Below, one piece after another: positions 44,439-53,146 of a stretch of 63,863 bases of DNA. Under the pieces are notes generated by a model. It was not told where the DNA came from. It saw only the letters and a program-made list of their open reading frames with translations, and did no database searches. The stretch comes from JAPLHP01 sp963720375. Its GTDB lineage: Bacteria; Chloroflexota; Dehalococcoidia; UBA2247; RBG-13-53-26. Position 1 is the first letter of the stretch, and each line of letters starts with the position of its first letter. The DNA is taken from assembly GCA_963720375.1 (NCBI GenBank), contig CAVRFM010000001.1, positions 1 through 63,863 of the forward strand. The letters run 5' to 3'. The translations under genes were made by a program, and so were the position numbers.

Positions 44439-45445
44439 CTTCTATCTAGGAACTTGTCAAGGTTGGAGAATATGTCTATCTCCGTGACCTGTTGCATCTC
44501 TGCCTCGCTCAAAGACTTACACTTGGTTTGGTGATCTAGGTAGTAGGTGAGGAAAATGGCTACATCTTGCTTGGGAGCCTTCTCTAGAAGTGGAAGCAAG
44601 AAATAGGGGTTGTGAGTTGAAATAAAATACTGATTGTTCTTCTCATCTAGGGCAATAGTTTCGGCAAGTTGCTTTGTGTAATATGGAAAGGCATGAGATT
44701 CTGGTTCCTCAAAAACAAGGATGGAGTCCTTATTGGATAGAATAGCAGTGAGATGAAAGATGATCCTCTTGAGAGTGTCAGAGGCAAGCGAATATGGATA
44801 GGTAACCGTAATCTCTTCGGCTTGCTTCATGATCTCAATCTTGTTCTCTTGTGGGCGGACATTCACCTTCAACCCGTACCTGGCAAAGATGTCATTAGCC
44901 ATACGCCTCAAATCCTTGTGACCGAGCAGCAGCGACATAAGATTTCTGCCAGACGGCGGCAAAAGGAACTCCGCCTCTGGTCTGTCGAATACCACAAGGT
45001 TCTCATCAAATCTATAGGACTTAACGCGACGGAAGGATTCTATTCTTGACACCTGTTGAACATGGAGGTCGTCGTGTTGACCGGCAACTATTGCCAATGC
45101 AGGTGCCAATACAGGAGGTGCTTTCGGCCTGTCTGTCTCCTCGAATACCCCTCTGAACTGTCCATTGCTAAACTTCATATTCAGAGCGTGTTTGTCAAGT
45201 ATTATTTGAACGTCCTCGTCAAGGATCTCATCGTAGAAAAGGTTGCCTATTCTCTCGAACCTGACAAACTGCTTAAGGCTATTGCTGCCATAGTCGCCAT
45301 AGGCTACAAAAGAGAACACGCCGAGGCTTTCAAGCACATTGGATTTGCCGGTATTTGGCTCGCCGATGAAGACATTTATCCGTTTGCATGACAGCACAAG
45401 CTCCCTTACAGACTTGAAGTTCCTAATCTCTACTTTTCCTATCAT
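44435..45445 (-). CDS. OLD/AAA_15-like ATPase without TOPRIM domain
   Basis: About 336 residues. The N-terminus reads VEIRNFKSVREL with Walker A GEPNTGKSN; the signature/Walker B region is SILVFEEPESHAFPYY; and the H-loop is FISTHNPYFLL. This is the head of an SMC/RecF-like AAA_15/AAA_21 ATPase. The insert coil is short. There is no TOPRIM domain at the C-terminus, as there is in OLD nucleases; instead a separate TOPRIM-like protein is encoded next. ATG at 45445 is preceded by AGGGGG; an ORF start at 45511 is further upstream. Likely an anti-phage or plasmid-defence pair. Confidence 0.8.
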   Translation of the reverse strand: MIGKVEIRNFKSVRELVLSCKRINVFIGEPNTGKSNVLESLGVFSFVAYGDYGSNSLKQFVRFERIGNLFYDEILDEDVQIILDKHALNMKFSNGQFRGVFEETDRPKAPPVLAPALAIVAGQHDDLHVQQVSRIESFRRVKSYRFDENLVVFDRPEAEFLLPPSGRNLMSLLLGHKDLRRMANDIFARYGLKVNVRPQENKIEIMKQAEEITVTYPYSLASDTLKRIIFHLTAILSNKDSILVFEEPESHAFPYYTKQLAETIALDEKNNQYFISTHNPYFLLPLLEKAPKQDVAIFLTYYLDHQTKCKSLSEAEMQQVTEIDIFSNLDKFLDRR

Positions 45446-45651
45446 CTCACACCCCCTAGCCGTGCTTTCTTCAAATACATTCGGATAGCTTCGCTGCTGC
45501 TGATCGCTCACTACGACCCTCCTATGTGAGCAAGAGCCATGCTACCGATATGCCATAGAGTCTAATGCTGGCCGTCGGTTCGCGTCAACTACTATTCCGC
45601 TCAGGTCGGATGCTCGAATCAAAATGGTTAGAATAACAGAGGCAAAACGAC

Positions 45652-45657
45652 TATAAT
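45652..45657 (+). promoter_or_regulatory. Candidate -10 element before the signal peptidase gene
   Basis: TATAAT, 27 bases before the start codon. The -35 region (TTAGAA at 45628-45633, 18 bases away) is poor. Confidence 0.35.
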
Positions 45658-45683
45658 CCTATAGAGGGCAAGAAACCAGGACG

Positions 45684-46218
45684 ATGAAAATCAATTGGCG
45701 TGAATTACTGATAATCATACTCATATTCGTCGTGGTATTTGCCGCAGTGCATTTCAGCGTGCAGAGCTTCAGGGTAGACGGGCCCAGCATGCTGCCCTCC
45801 TTCCACAACGGAGAGTACCTAATGGTGAATAAACTCACCTACCGTTTCAGCGATCCGCGCAGAGGTGACGTCATTGTTTTCTGGCCCCCCTTCCAGTCTG
45901 ATTATCCCTTTATCAAACGGGTAATCGGCGTACCCGGAGACCTGGTGGAGGTAAAGAATGGCCAGGTATATATAAATGGCAGCCTGCTGGAGGAAACCCC
46001 TGACAAGGGCCTGATGCATCCGTGATATCTCAGTGCGCGTTGAGAAAGACCACTACTTTGTTCTAGGCGACAACCGCGGTGACAGCGAAGATTCTACCTA
46101 TGGTGGTTGGACGGTTCCCCGTGAGAACATCATCGGCAAGAGCTGGCTGACTTATTGGCCGCTATCAGATTGGGGACTGTCGCCCAAATATCATTATGAC
46201 CTCGTTGCCACAGCATAG
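45684..46218 (+). pseudogene. lepB: Signal peptidase I, split by a frameshift
   Basis: Two consecutive frames together form one type I signal peptidase. Part one (45684-46025) has an N-terminal membrane helix (LLIIILIFVVVFAAVHF), the catalytic serine in VDGPSMLPSF and the catalytic lysine in IKRVIGVPGD. It stops at GLMHP. Part two (to 46218), one base over, continues with VEKDHYFVLGDNRGDSEDS (box E) and the C-terminal strand. The full length would be about 178 residues. A single-base indel near 46013 accounts for it. No slippery heptamer is visible. The cell needs one functional signal peptidase, so either a second gene exists or this is a sequence error. Confidence 0.82.
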
Positions 46219-46418
46219 TCCGCAAACGCGCCCACCACTAACTCGCGAGCCTGCCGACATGCCCCACCAGGGCAACACTTTTTGCCTGCTGAAAAGAGGG
46301 CTATGGCCCACCATGATACTGAAGCCCAGTGCAGTTATTCTGTTTGAAGATGAGGATAACGAGAGAGTAGAATTGAGAGAAATGGGCGGGCGACGCCGTT
46401 GACACCAGGAGGTACGTA

Positions 46419-48485
46419 GTGACATCTCTGCAAAAGCTTTTCAGCCCGGTCAGGATCGGATCGATGGAGGTAAAGAACCGCCTTGTGATGGCACCCATGA
46501 CTACTCAGTGGGCAGGACCGGGTGATACTATCACTCAGCGACTGATAGACTATCATACGGCCCGGGCCAAGGGCGGCGTCGGGTTGATTACTTTCGAGGT
46601 CTGCACTGTGGACCGCCAGTACCCCTACCAACTGCACACGGTAGGGTTGTGGGGTGACGAACTTATCGCTAATCACCGGGAATTGACCAAGGCCGTGCAC
46701 GCCCACGGGGCCAAGATAGTGCCGCAGATCTCGCATGCCGGGCCGGAGTCATTTGCACCGTTCATCAATAAGCTGCAACCCCTGGGGCCATCGCCTTTCC
46801 AGTCCGCAGTAACCGCGCAGATGTGCCGCGAGGTCACGCTCGAAGAGATCGAAATAATCATCGAGCAGTACGGTGAGGCAGCCAGGCGGGCCAGAGAAGC
46901 CGGCTACGATGGGATGGAGCTGCACTGCGCCCATGCCTACATGATGTGCGGATCATTCATCTCGGCTTTGCGCAACAAGCGGACGGATGCATACAACGGC
47001 AGCACGGTCGAGGGGCGGTTGAGGTTCCCTATAGAAGTCATCAAGAGGATGAAGGCCAAGGCCGGTAACGACTTCCCTCTGACCATCCGCATCTCAGGCG
47101 ACGAACGGATGCCCGGCGGCCGCGACGTAGAAGGGACAAAGGAGATAGCCCCGAAACTGGTTGAGGCCGGGGTAAACGCTTTTCACGTCTCCGGAGGCGT
47201 TATCGACAGGCTCAGCACAGGTATTATCGCCGGTTCGAGCTTCGGACCTGGTTTCAACGCGCCGACTGCCGCAGCCATAAAGAAAGCGGTGAATGTACCC
47301 GTGATGGTGGTGGGCAGAATCCACGACCCGGTCCTGGCAGAGAGGATACTGCAAGATAACCAGGCAGACCTGATAGTCATGGGGCGACCGCTGCTGGCAG
47401 ATCCCGATCTGCCGAACAAAGCCTCGAAGGGAGAGTTCCATCATATCAGGAGATGTATCTCCTGCGAGAACTGTTTCGACTCGATAGCCGAGGGTGATTT
47501 CACCAACATGCACTGTGCAGTAAATGCTGCTACGGGGAAAGAGCGTCAGCTCAACACGGAGCGGGCGGCGAAGACCAAGAAAGTGATAGTGGCCGGCGGC
47601 GGGCCAGCGGGAATGGAAGCGGCGCGGGTCGCAGCCTTGAGAGGACACTCCGTCACACTGTATGAGAAGCAAGGGCGACTGGGCGGGTCACTCCTCTTCG
47701 CTGACACTGTTCATAGCGACAACGACAATCTGCTCAACTACCTCACCACAGAGATCAAGAGTCTGCCAATAGACATCAAGCTAAAGCAGGAAGTCACCCC
47801 TGCCCTGGTGAGTGCCGCCAAGCCTGATGCAGTCATCCTGGCATTGGGCCCGAACCTGTCCGTACCCTCCATAAGGGGATCGGACGGCCGCAATGTGCTG
47901 AGTGGCCCGGAACTGAAGAAATTGCTGGGCGGCAATCTGCAGGGAGCCGCCGTCAAGAAGCTGCCTGCCTGGCAGAGACTGGCGCTGCAACTGGGCGGCC
48001 CGCTGATGCGGCGTTGCCTGAATCCTCCGCGCATAAGGAGGCTGACACGGTTCTGGATGCCCCTGGGGAAAAGGGTCACAGTTATAGGCAGTGACCTGGC
48101 AGGCTGCGAGCTGGCTGTGTTTCTGGCAGAGAGAGGCAGAAAAGTCACCCTTCTGGATAGCGGAGGGAAAATCGCCCCTGAGGTCGGAAGCAAGCGAAGG
48201 GCGGAAGTGAGGCAGAGTCTGCAGGAATCGGATATCACCGTCATTAACGGGGCAGTGTACGAAGAGATAACCCCGAAGGGGGTTATTTTCAGCACAAAAG
48301 ATGGGGGCAGGAAGACCATAGAAACCGATACTGTGGTGATTGCCGGCAATGTCGAGCCGAACCTGGATCTGCAGAAGGCGCTCGAGGGGAAGGTCCCCGA
48401 GCTGTATGTGATAGGCGACTGCAAGAAGCTGGGATTGATAAGGGGAGCTATTGGTGATGGTATGACCATCGCCTGTAAAATATAG
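46419..48485 (+). CDS. 2,4-dienoyl-CoA reductase-like flavin/Fe-S enoate reductase, first copy
   Basis: A 688-residue protein of the FadH / enoate-reductase family: an N-terminal FMN TIM barrel like old yellow enzyme (VKNRLVMAPMTTQW, ELHCAHAYM), an Fe-S binding loop, and a C-terminal pyridine-nucleotide/FAD part (VIVAGGGPAGMEAARVAA, then VTVIGSDLAGCELAVFLAE). The cluster cysteines are CISCENC and MHCAVN. The first three are spaced C-x2-C-x2-C, one residue shorter than the C-x2-C-x3-C of FadH. Reduces activated C=C bonds, substrate unknown. The start is GTG with GGAGG upstream. A paralogue follows. Confidence 0.88.
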   Translation: MTSLQKLFSPVRIGSMEVKNRLVMAPMTTQWAGPGDTITQRLIDYHTARAKGGVGLITFEVCTVDRQYPYQLHTVGLWGDELIANHRELTKAVHAHGAKIVPQISHAGPESFAPFINKLQPLGPSPFQSAVTAQMCREVTLEEIEIIIEQYGEAARRAREAGYDGMELHCAHAYMMCGSFISALRNKRTDAYNGSTVEGRLRFPIEVIKRMKAKAGNDFPLTIRISGDERMPGGRDVEGTKEIAPKLVEAGVNAFHVSGGVIDRLSTGIIAGSSFGPGFNAPTAAAIKKAVNVPVMVVGRIHDPVLAERILQDNQADLIVMGRPLLADPDLPNKASKGEFHHIRRCISCENCFDSIAEGDFTNMHCAVNAATGKERQLNTERAAKTKKVIVAGGGPAGMEAARVAALRGHSVTLYEKQGRLGGSLLFADTVHSDNDNLLNYLTTEIKSLPIDIKLKQEVTPALVSAAKPDAVILALGPNLSVPSIRGSDGRNVLSGPELKKLLGGNLQGAAVKKLPAWQRLALQLGGPLMRRCLNPPRIRRLTRFWMPLGKRVTVIGSDLAGCELAVFLAERGRKVTLLDSGGKIAPEVGSKRRAEVRQSLQESDITVINGAVYEEITPKGVIFSTKDGGRKTIETDTVVIAGNVEPNLDLQKALEGKVPELYVIGDCKKLGLIRGAIGDGMTIACKI

Positions 48486-48556
48486 ACTAACCTGCACAGA
48501 AGGGTTGTGGTTTATTACCACTCTACACAGAGTTATTAGGAAGAGGAGAGTCATCC

Positions 48557-50560
48557 ATGAAGCCGCTGAAGAAGCTATTCACACCCATAAAGATCAACTC
48601 AATGGAACTGAAGAACCGCATTGCCATGGCTCCGATGGCCACGAATTATACCAACCATGATGGTACCATCTCCGAGCAGTACAAGGCGTACATCGAGGCC
48701 AGGGCCAAGGGTGGTGCGGGTCTCATCATCCTGGAGGTCACTACAATCGACGGGCAATTCCCATATGTGCCCAATACAGTGGGCATGTGGGATGACAAGC
48801 ACATCACCAGCATGCGCGGGCTGACGGATGCCGTCCATGCGCATGGTGCCAAGCTTATTCCACAGATTTCTCACCCCGGGCCTGAGTCCATTTCGTTTCT
48901 GAAAGGGGTCCAGCCCGTGGGCCCGTCCGTCGTCATGTGTTTCAGCTACAAGACCATGTGCCGGGAACTGTCGGTAGAGGAGATCAGCCGAATCGTGGAG
49001 CAGTTTGGAGATGCGGCCAGGCGAGCCAGAGAGGCAGGCTGCGACGGGTTAGAGCTGCATTCGGCTCACTGCTATATGCTGCTGGGGTCTTTCATATCGG
49101 CTCTGCGGAACAAGCGGGCTGACGCTTACGGCGGGTCGATCGAGTCACGTTTGAGGCTGCACATCGAGGTCCTCAAGAACATACGAGCTAAAGCAGGCCG
49201 GGACTTTCCGGTAGTCATGAGACTTTCGGGTGACGAGCTGACACCGGGTGGTCGTGACATCGCCGAGACGAAGTACATAGCTCCGATACTGGTCGAAGCC
49301 GGGGTGGACGCTTTTCATATTTCCAGCGGGACGTTCCCTGAGAAATCATGGCGGATACTGCCGCCCACCGGTACCCCTCTCGGGCTGAACGTGCCTTACG
49401 CCGCTGCTGTAAAAGAGGTTGTCGACGTCCCAGTCTTCACAGTGGGGAGGATCAACGATCCCCGTCTGGCCGAGTACATATTGGAGAGGAACCAGGCTGA
49501 TGTGATCGTCATGGGCCGGGCGCTGTTGGCTGACCCGGACTTACCCAACAAGGCTGCCAAAGGCCAGTTTGATGATATCGCCCCGTGCATCGGATGCGGA
49601 CTGGGTTGCATAGCCTCACGAGCATCCGGAACACCAATGACCTGTGTTATGAATCCCGCTGTGGGTAGAGAGAGGGAAATGGTGATCACTCGGGCGGCCA
49701 AGCCGAAGAAGGTGATGGTGGTGGGGGGCGGCCCGGGTGGCATGGAAGCAGCGTGGGTGGCCGCACTCAGAGGACACCAGGTGACACTGTTTGAAAAGCA
49801 GGCAAAGCTGGGAGGGCAGCTCAACCTGGCCGTGGTCCCTCCTATGAAGCAGGAGATAACGAAAGCTACCCAGTATCTCTCAAGCCAGATAGTGAAGGCT
49901 GGCGTTCAGGTACAGTTGAACACCGAGGTCACTCAGGCCGTTGTGGAGCAGGCTAAGCCGGATGTCGTGATTGTGGCTACAGGTGGTGAGGCCCTTATTC
50001 CTAATGTTCCGGGCATAAAGCAGAAGAACGTTCTCTCTGCCCATGATGTCCTTGCCGGCAAAGTGCGGAGGCCCCACGGTGACGTGCTGATCATTGGAGG
50101 CGGCATGGTCGGTCTGGAGACGGCTGAGTTCCTGGCGCACCCCGGGCACAATCCGGTCATTGGACGCACGAGTGTAACCATAGTCGAGATGCTCGGCAAT
50201 GTGGGTATGGACATGGTGCAGGAAGCCAGGACCCTGCTCATGGAGAGGCTGCATGAAAATGGGGTCAGAATCCTCACGTGCCGAAAGGTCAGGCAGATAC
50301 TTGAGGATGGCGCGGTAATCGTCAACACCATCATAGAGACCAAGCCAGACCGGACAGTGGTATGCCAAGAAGGCCAAGTGGAGGAAACCATCCGTGGGAT
50401 AAAGACCATAGTGCTGGCCATGGGTGCCAGGTCGGTTGATGTGTTGAGCGCTCAGCTACAGGACAGGGTTCGTGAGGTTTACGTTATCGGGGATGCCAAG
50501 AAGCCGCGCAGGGCCTTGGAAGCCATCGCCGAGGCCGCCGAACTAGCCAGAAAGATCTAA
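48557..50560 (+). CDS. 2,4-dienoyl-CoA reductase-like flavin/Fe-S enoate reductase, second copy
   Basis: A 667-residue paralogue of the preceding gene, clearly alike along its whole length (ELKNRIAMAPMATNY; ELHSAHCYML; VMVVGGGPGGMEAAWVAA; VLIIGGGMVGLETAEFLA). Its cluster loop reads CIGCGLGC...MTCVMN, the usual C-x2-C-x3-C...C. The gene has GAGGAG upstream and begins 71 bases after the first. A tandem duplication of a reductase with differing Fe-S loops suggests two substrates or a heteromeric enzyme. The intrinsic terminator at 50590 ends the unit. Confidence 0.9.
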   Translation: MKPLKKLFTPIKINSMELKNRIAMAPMATNYTNHDGTISEQYKAYIEARAKGGAGLIILEVTTIDGQFPYVPNTVGMWDDKHITSMRGLTDAVHAHGAKLIPQISHPGPESISFLKGVQPVGPSVVMCFSYKTMCRELSVEEISRIVEQFGDAARRAREAGCDGLELHSAHCYMLLGSFISALRNKRADAYGGSIESRLRLHIEVLKNIRAKAGRDFPVVMRLSGDELTPGGRDIAETKYIAPILVEAGVDAFHISSGTFPEKSWRILPPTGTPLGLNVPYAAAVKEVVDVPVFTVGRINDPRLAEYILERNQADVIVMGRALLADPDLPNKAAKGQFDDIAPCIGCGLGCIASRASGTPMTCVMNPAVGREREMVITRAAKPKKVMVVGGGPGGMEAAWVAALRGHQVTLFEKQAKLGGQLNLAVVPPMKQEITKATQYLSSQIVKAGVQVQLNTEVTQAVVEQAKPDVVIVATGGEALIPNVPGIKQKNVLSAHDVLAGKVRRPHGDVLIIGGGMVGLETAEFLAHPGHNPVIGRTSVTIVEMLGNVGMDMVQEARTLLMERLHENGVRILTCRKVRQILEDGAVIVNTIIETKPDRTVVCQEGQVEETIRGIKTIVLAMGARSVDVLSAQLQDRVREVYVIGDAKKPRRALEAIAEAAELARKI

Positions 50561-50589
50561 TCCTACCCTTATGGAGCAAGATTCTTAAA

Positions 50590-50625
50590 GGGGACAGTCC
50601 CGTGTGAGGCTGTCCCCCTGTTTTT
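50590..50625 (+). terminator. Rho-independent terminator after the enoate reductases
   Basis: GGGGACAG (50590-50597) pairs with CTGTCCCC (50610-50617), 12-base loop, followed by CTGTTTTT. It sits 30 bases after the second reductase stop. Confidence 0.85.
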
Positions 50626-50658
50626 CCCCTGTCATGAATTGACTGTCGTAAGGTAAAA

Positions 50659-51237
50659 CTATTCCTCGAACGCAAATCTCCAAATGCAGACTGGCTCACC
50701 CGGCTTCTTCGTCATGCTCTCGGGTATCTTCAGAAGTTCCACCTTTATCTTGCGCTGGCCAGGATAGTTCAGCATAGTCATCGCGTACCTGGGCTCTACG
50801 TACTGACAAACATAATGCAAGATGTCCAGGTCACCCACCAGTTTCTTGTCCATGACAGCACATCGGTCGTAGCGCAGTATGACTTCCTTGTCGCTCTTCA
50901 CCTCATATTGACCTGGATAGTGATCGTACATATTGTCCATGCACAGGCCACCGGCCTTCACCCTGCCCTCAACAGTATTCACGTCAACTTTGCACACTTC
51001 TGCTATCTTAGCGAATATTGGAGGGGCTATGGTCTCCATGGTCCTGGCCACCAGCTCCGAGGCGTTCACTACTCCCACTCCTTCCATCTCCGAGCCTATC
51101 TTCACGAGACCAGTGCTGAACGCTTCCCACTGTTCCTGCCATAATCTCATGATCTTCAACAAGAACTCTTTGGAGAACTCTTCCCACGGCACCCTGTCCC
51201 CGATTGGACCGCTGAAATCATTTCGCTCCTTAGACAT
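50659..51237 (-). CDS. Hypothetical 192-residue protein, Cys-containing
   Basis: A protein with a helical N-terminal half (VPWEEFSKEFLLKIMRLWQEQ) and a C-terminal sheet (KSDKEVILRYDRCAVMDKKL, VCIWRFAFEE). Cys/Trp placement near the end (EPVCIWRFAF) resembles the small Cys-rich hydrolase-like protein at 43341 and other DUF6125-like proteins, which suggests a distant relationship. The start codon ATG follows a GGGGG stretch. It is the only gene between the convergent reductases and the FAD protein. Confidence 0.5.
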   Translation of the reverse strand: MSKERNDFSGPIGDRVPWEEFSKEFLLKIMRLWQEQWEAFSTGLVKIGSEMEGVGVVNASELVARTMETIAPPIFAKIAEVCKVDVNTVEGRVKAGGLCMDNMYDHYPGQYEVKSDKEVILRYDRCAVMDKKLVGDLDILHYVCQYVEPRYAMTMLNYPGQRKIKVELLKIPESMTKKPGEPVCIWRFAFEE

Positions 51238-51415
51238 ACTGGTACACCCCCTTCTAATGACGCGATTTCACCTGAACATGCCAAGACTAGATACCTTCGT
51301 ACATGATGCGTGTTTTTTACCCCCCTTGTTCAGGACTTAGGCCGTTTGGCTTTCCAGGGGCGAGCGCCAGCTCCGACCTTCTACTGCACCACTAGACATG
51401 CCAGCCGTAGAAGGT

Positions 51416-52975
51416 CTACTTCTTCAAGTCCTCCAGTACCCGGTGCGCACTGTTCCAGCCCGGTACACAGGTTATGCCCGGGCCAGGATGACAGGCAGAA
51501 CCACACATATATAGATTCTTAATCGGGGTGGTGTAACCTCCCCAGCCGGGTACAGGCCGGTTGTCCCACATCTGCCCGGGGTGAATCAGACCCGAGGCGT
51601 AGTCGCCGCCGGTAGCGCCGCAGGTGCTCTCGAAGTATTGCTGCGTAAGGACCACCTTATCCATAATTGCCGAGCGGAAATTAGGGGCATATTTCGCTAT
51701 TTGATCGATCGCTCGCTCAGCCATAACTCGGCTCAGCTCCTTGTGTTTGCCCGGCGGGGTATCGTACGGGAAGTACTGCGAGAAAAGCGTGCAAGTGTAG
51801 TAGCCCGCAGGTGCCAGACTGGGATCTAGGACGCTGGGAAATCCGCAATAGGCGACAGGATCATCAGGAACCTGGCCTTGGCGGTACTGCTCCCAGCAGC
51901 GCGCCAGATGCTCCGGCGAGGGGATATAGGCCATGATCCAGCGGATATTGTTCTCATTAGCGAAGGCAACATGGCCGGTAAACTCCGGCATCTCCTTCAG
52001 CGTCATGTGGATCTGAATGTACCCGTTCTTGTACTCGATTTCCTTGACTGCATGCACGAAATCGGAGGGGAGGTACTCTTCACCCACCAAGCCCATGAAC
52101 GTGGCGTAAGCGTCGAGATTGGACAGTATGACTTTGGCGCTGATCTTTTCGCCATTTCTGAGCTGCACGCCGGCAATCGTACCCTTCTCGATCAGGAGTC
52201 GCTTCACCGGAGCCCCGTACCGGATCTTGCCGCCATGATCCTCAAACGCCCTTACCAGCGCTTGCGAGAAAGCCCCGATTCCGCCCTTGGGGGTGCGGAA
52301 GTCGTAGGCATCACCCATCGTATAGTGGTATGCCAGCGAGAGCCCGCTCCCAGGCGTGAACGGACCCTTATGGGTTCCGTCTATGGCTGAAGCACAGAGT
52401 GAGGCCTGAATAATGCGGTGCTTTTTCGGGTCAGGGAAAAACTGGCGGAGTATGCCTATCGCGCTCCCCTGGAAGATATTCAGAAGGATACTCCTCGTCT
52501 CGTCGTCAGGCGCCTCGGCGATCAGTTTATCCAGTGGGCGCGGCTCCATGAAGAGGTCCCTGTCCACTACAGCCTTGAACTTCTGCAGGAAGTTGTACAG
52601 CCCCGCCAGTCCTTCCAAGGCATCCGGTCCGTGATCCTTCATCAGATGCTCAGTGATCTCGGCTGTATCCGTGTAGCCGACGAAAGGCACATCCTCGGGT
52701 GCCCCGAAGGTGCAATACGAACTGCGGGGCCTGTGAAGCTTGAGACCGTACTTTTCGAGTTCGAGGCGTTTCAGCATCTCATCTCGAAAGACGAGCATGC
52801 CCCACGCACCCACGTTGTGTTTGAACCCATCAAAGAGCTCCTTGGTCGCTGCCATGCCCCCGGGCCAGTTGTTCTTCTCGACGCACAGAACAGAGAGTCC
52901 GTTCTTGGCTAGGACTGTTGCCGCTGTGAGTCCGTTGTGGCCTGCGCCTACTACAATCGCATCATAGTCAGCCAT
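51416..52975 (-). CDS. FAD-dependent oxidoreductase, phytoene-desaturase/PYROXD2-like
   Basis: A 519-residue flavoprotein. The N-terminus has the dinucleotide motif AIVVGAGHNGLTAATVLAKNG with the conserved NG-L-x2-A pattern of the CrtI/PYROXD2 group. The region FGGIGAF-like is seen as TPKGGIGAFSQAL. The C-terminus contains the FAD contact LYMCGSACHPGPGITCVPGWNSA. Substrates of PYROXD2-like proteins are unclear; they could be isoprenoids or lipids. It is transcribed opposite to the enoate reductases, next to a Cys-containing unknown gene. Confidence 0.85.
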   Translation of the reverse strand: MADYDAIVVGAGHNGLTAATVLAKNGLSVLCVEKNNWPGGMAATKELFDGFKHNVGAWGMLVFRDEMLKRLELEKYGLKLHRPRSSYCTFGAPEDVPFVGYTDTAEITEHLMKDHGPDALEGLAGLYNFLQKFKAVVDRDLFMEPRPLDKLIAEAPDDETRSILLNIFQGSAIGILRQFFPDPKKHRIIQASLCASAIDGTHKGPFTPGSGLSLAYHYTMGDAYDFRTPKGGIGAFSQALVRAFEDHGGKIRYGAPVKRLLIEKGTIAGVQLRNGEKISAKVILSNLDAYATFMGLVGEEYLPSDFVHAVKEIEYKNGYIQIHMTLKEMPEFTGHVAFANENNIRWIMAYIPSPEHLARCWEQYRQGQVPDDPVAYCGFPSVLDPSLAPAGYYTCTLFSQYFPYDTPPGKHKELSRVMAERAIDQIAKYAPNFRSAIMDKVVLTQQYFESTCGATGGDYASGLIHPGQMWDNRPVPGWGGYTTPIKNLYMCGSACHPGPGITCVPGWNSAHRVLEDLKK

Positions 52976-53146
52976 TTCACACCCCCCTTTTTGCTAGTCT
53001 ATCTACCAACTTCAGCAGCGTCCTGCAACCAGTTTCAGTTCAGGAAGAGCTACTGCAGGTTGGCATAGAAGATACCGCACAATCATCTGCCGTTCACCAG
53101 ACATGCGGCGGGTTTATACCTGGACAGATGGGTAGTCTTTCTTTGG

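Noticed and set aside
46013..46035. Selenocysteine or programmed frameshift in the signal peptidase gene
   Set aside because: The downstream part is in a different frame, so stop readthrough would not join them, and no slippery heptamer is visible.
46259..46402. 47-codon frame after the signal peptidase gene
   Set aside because: No ribosome site and no recognisable pattern; likely chance.
47738..48554. Two long minus-strand ORFs within the first enoate reductase
   Set aside because: Antisense shadows; the plus strand codes a complete FAD/NAD domain.
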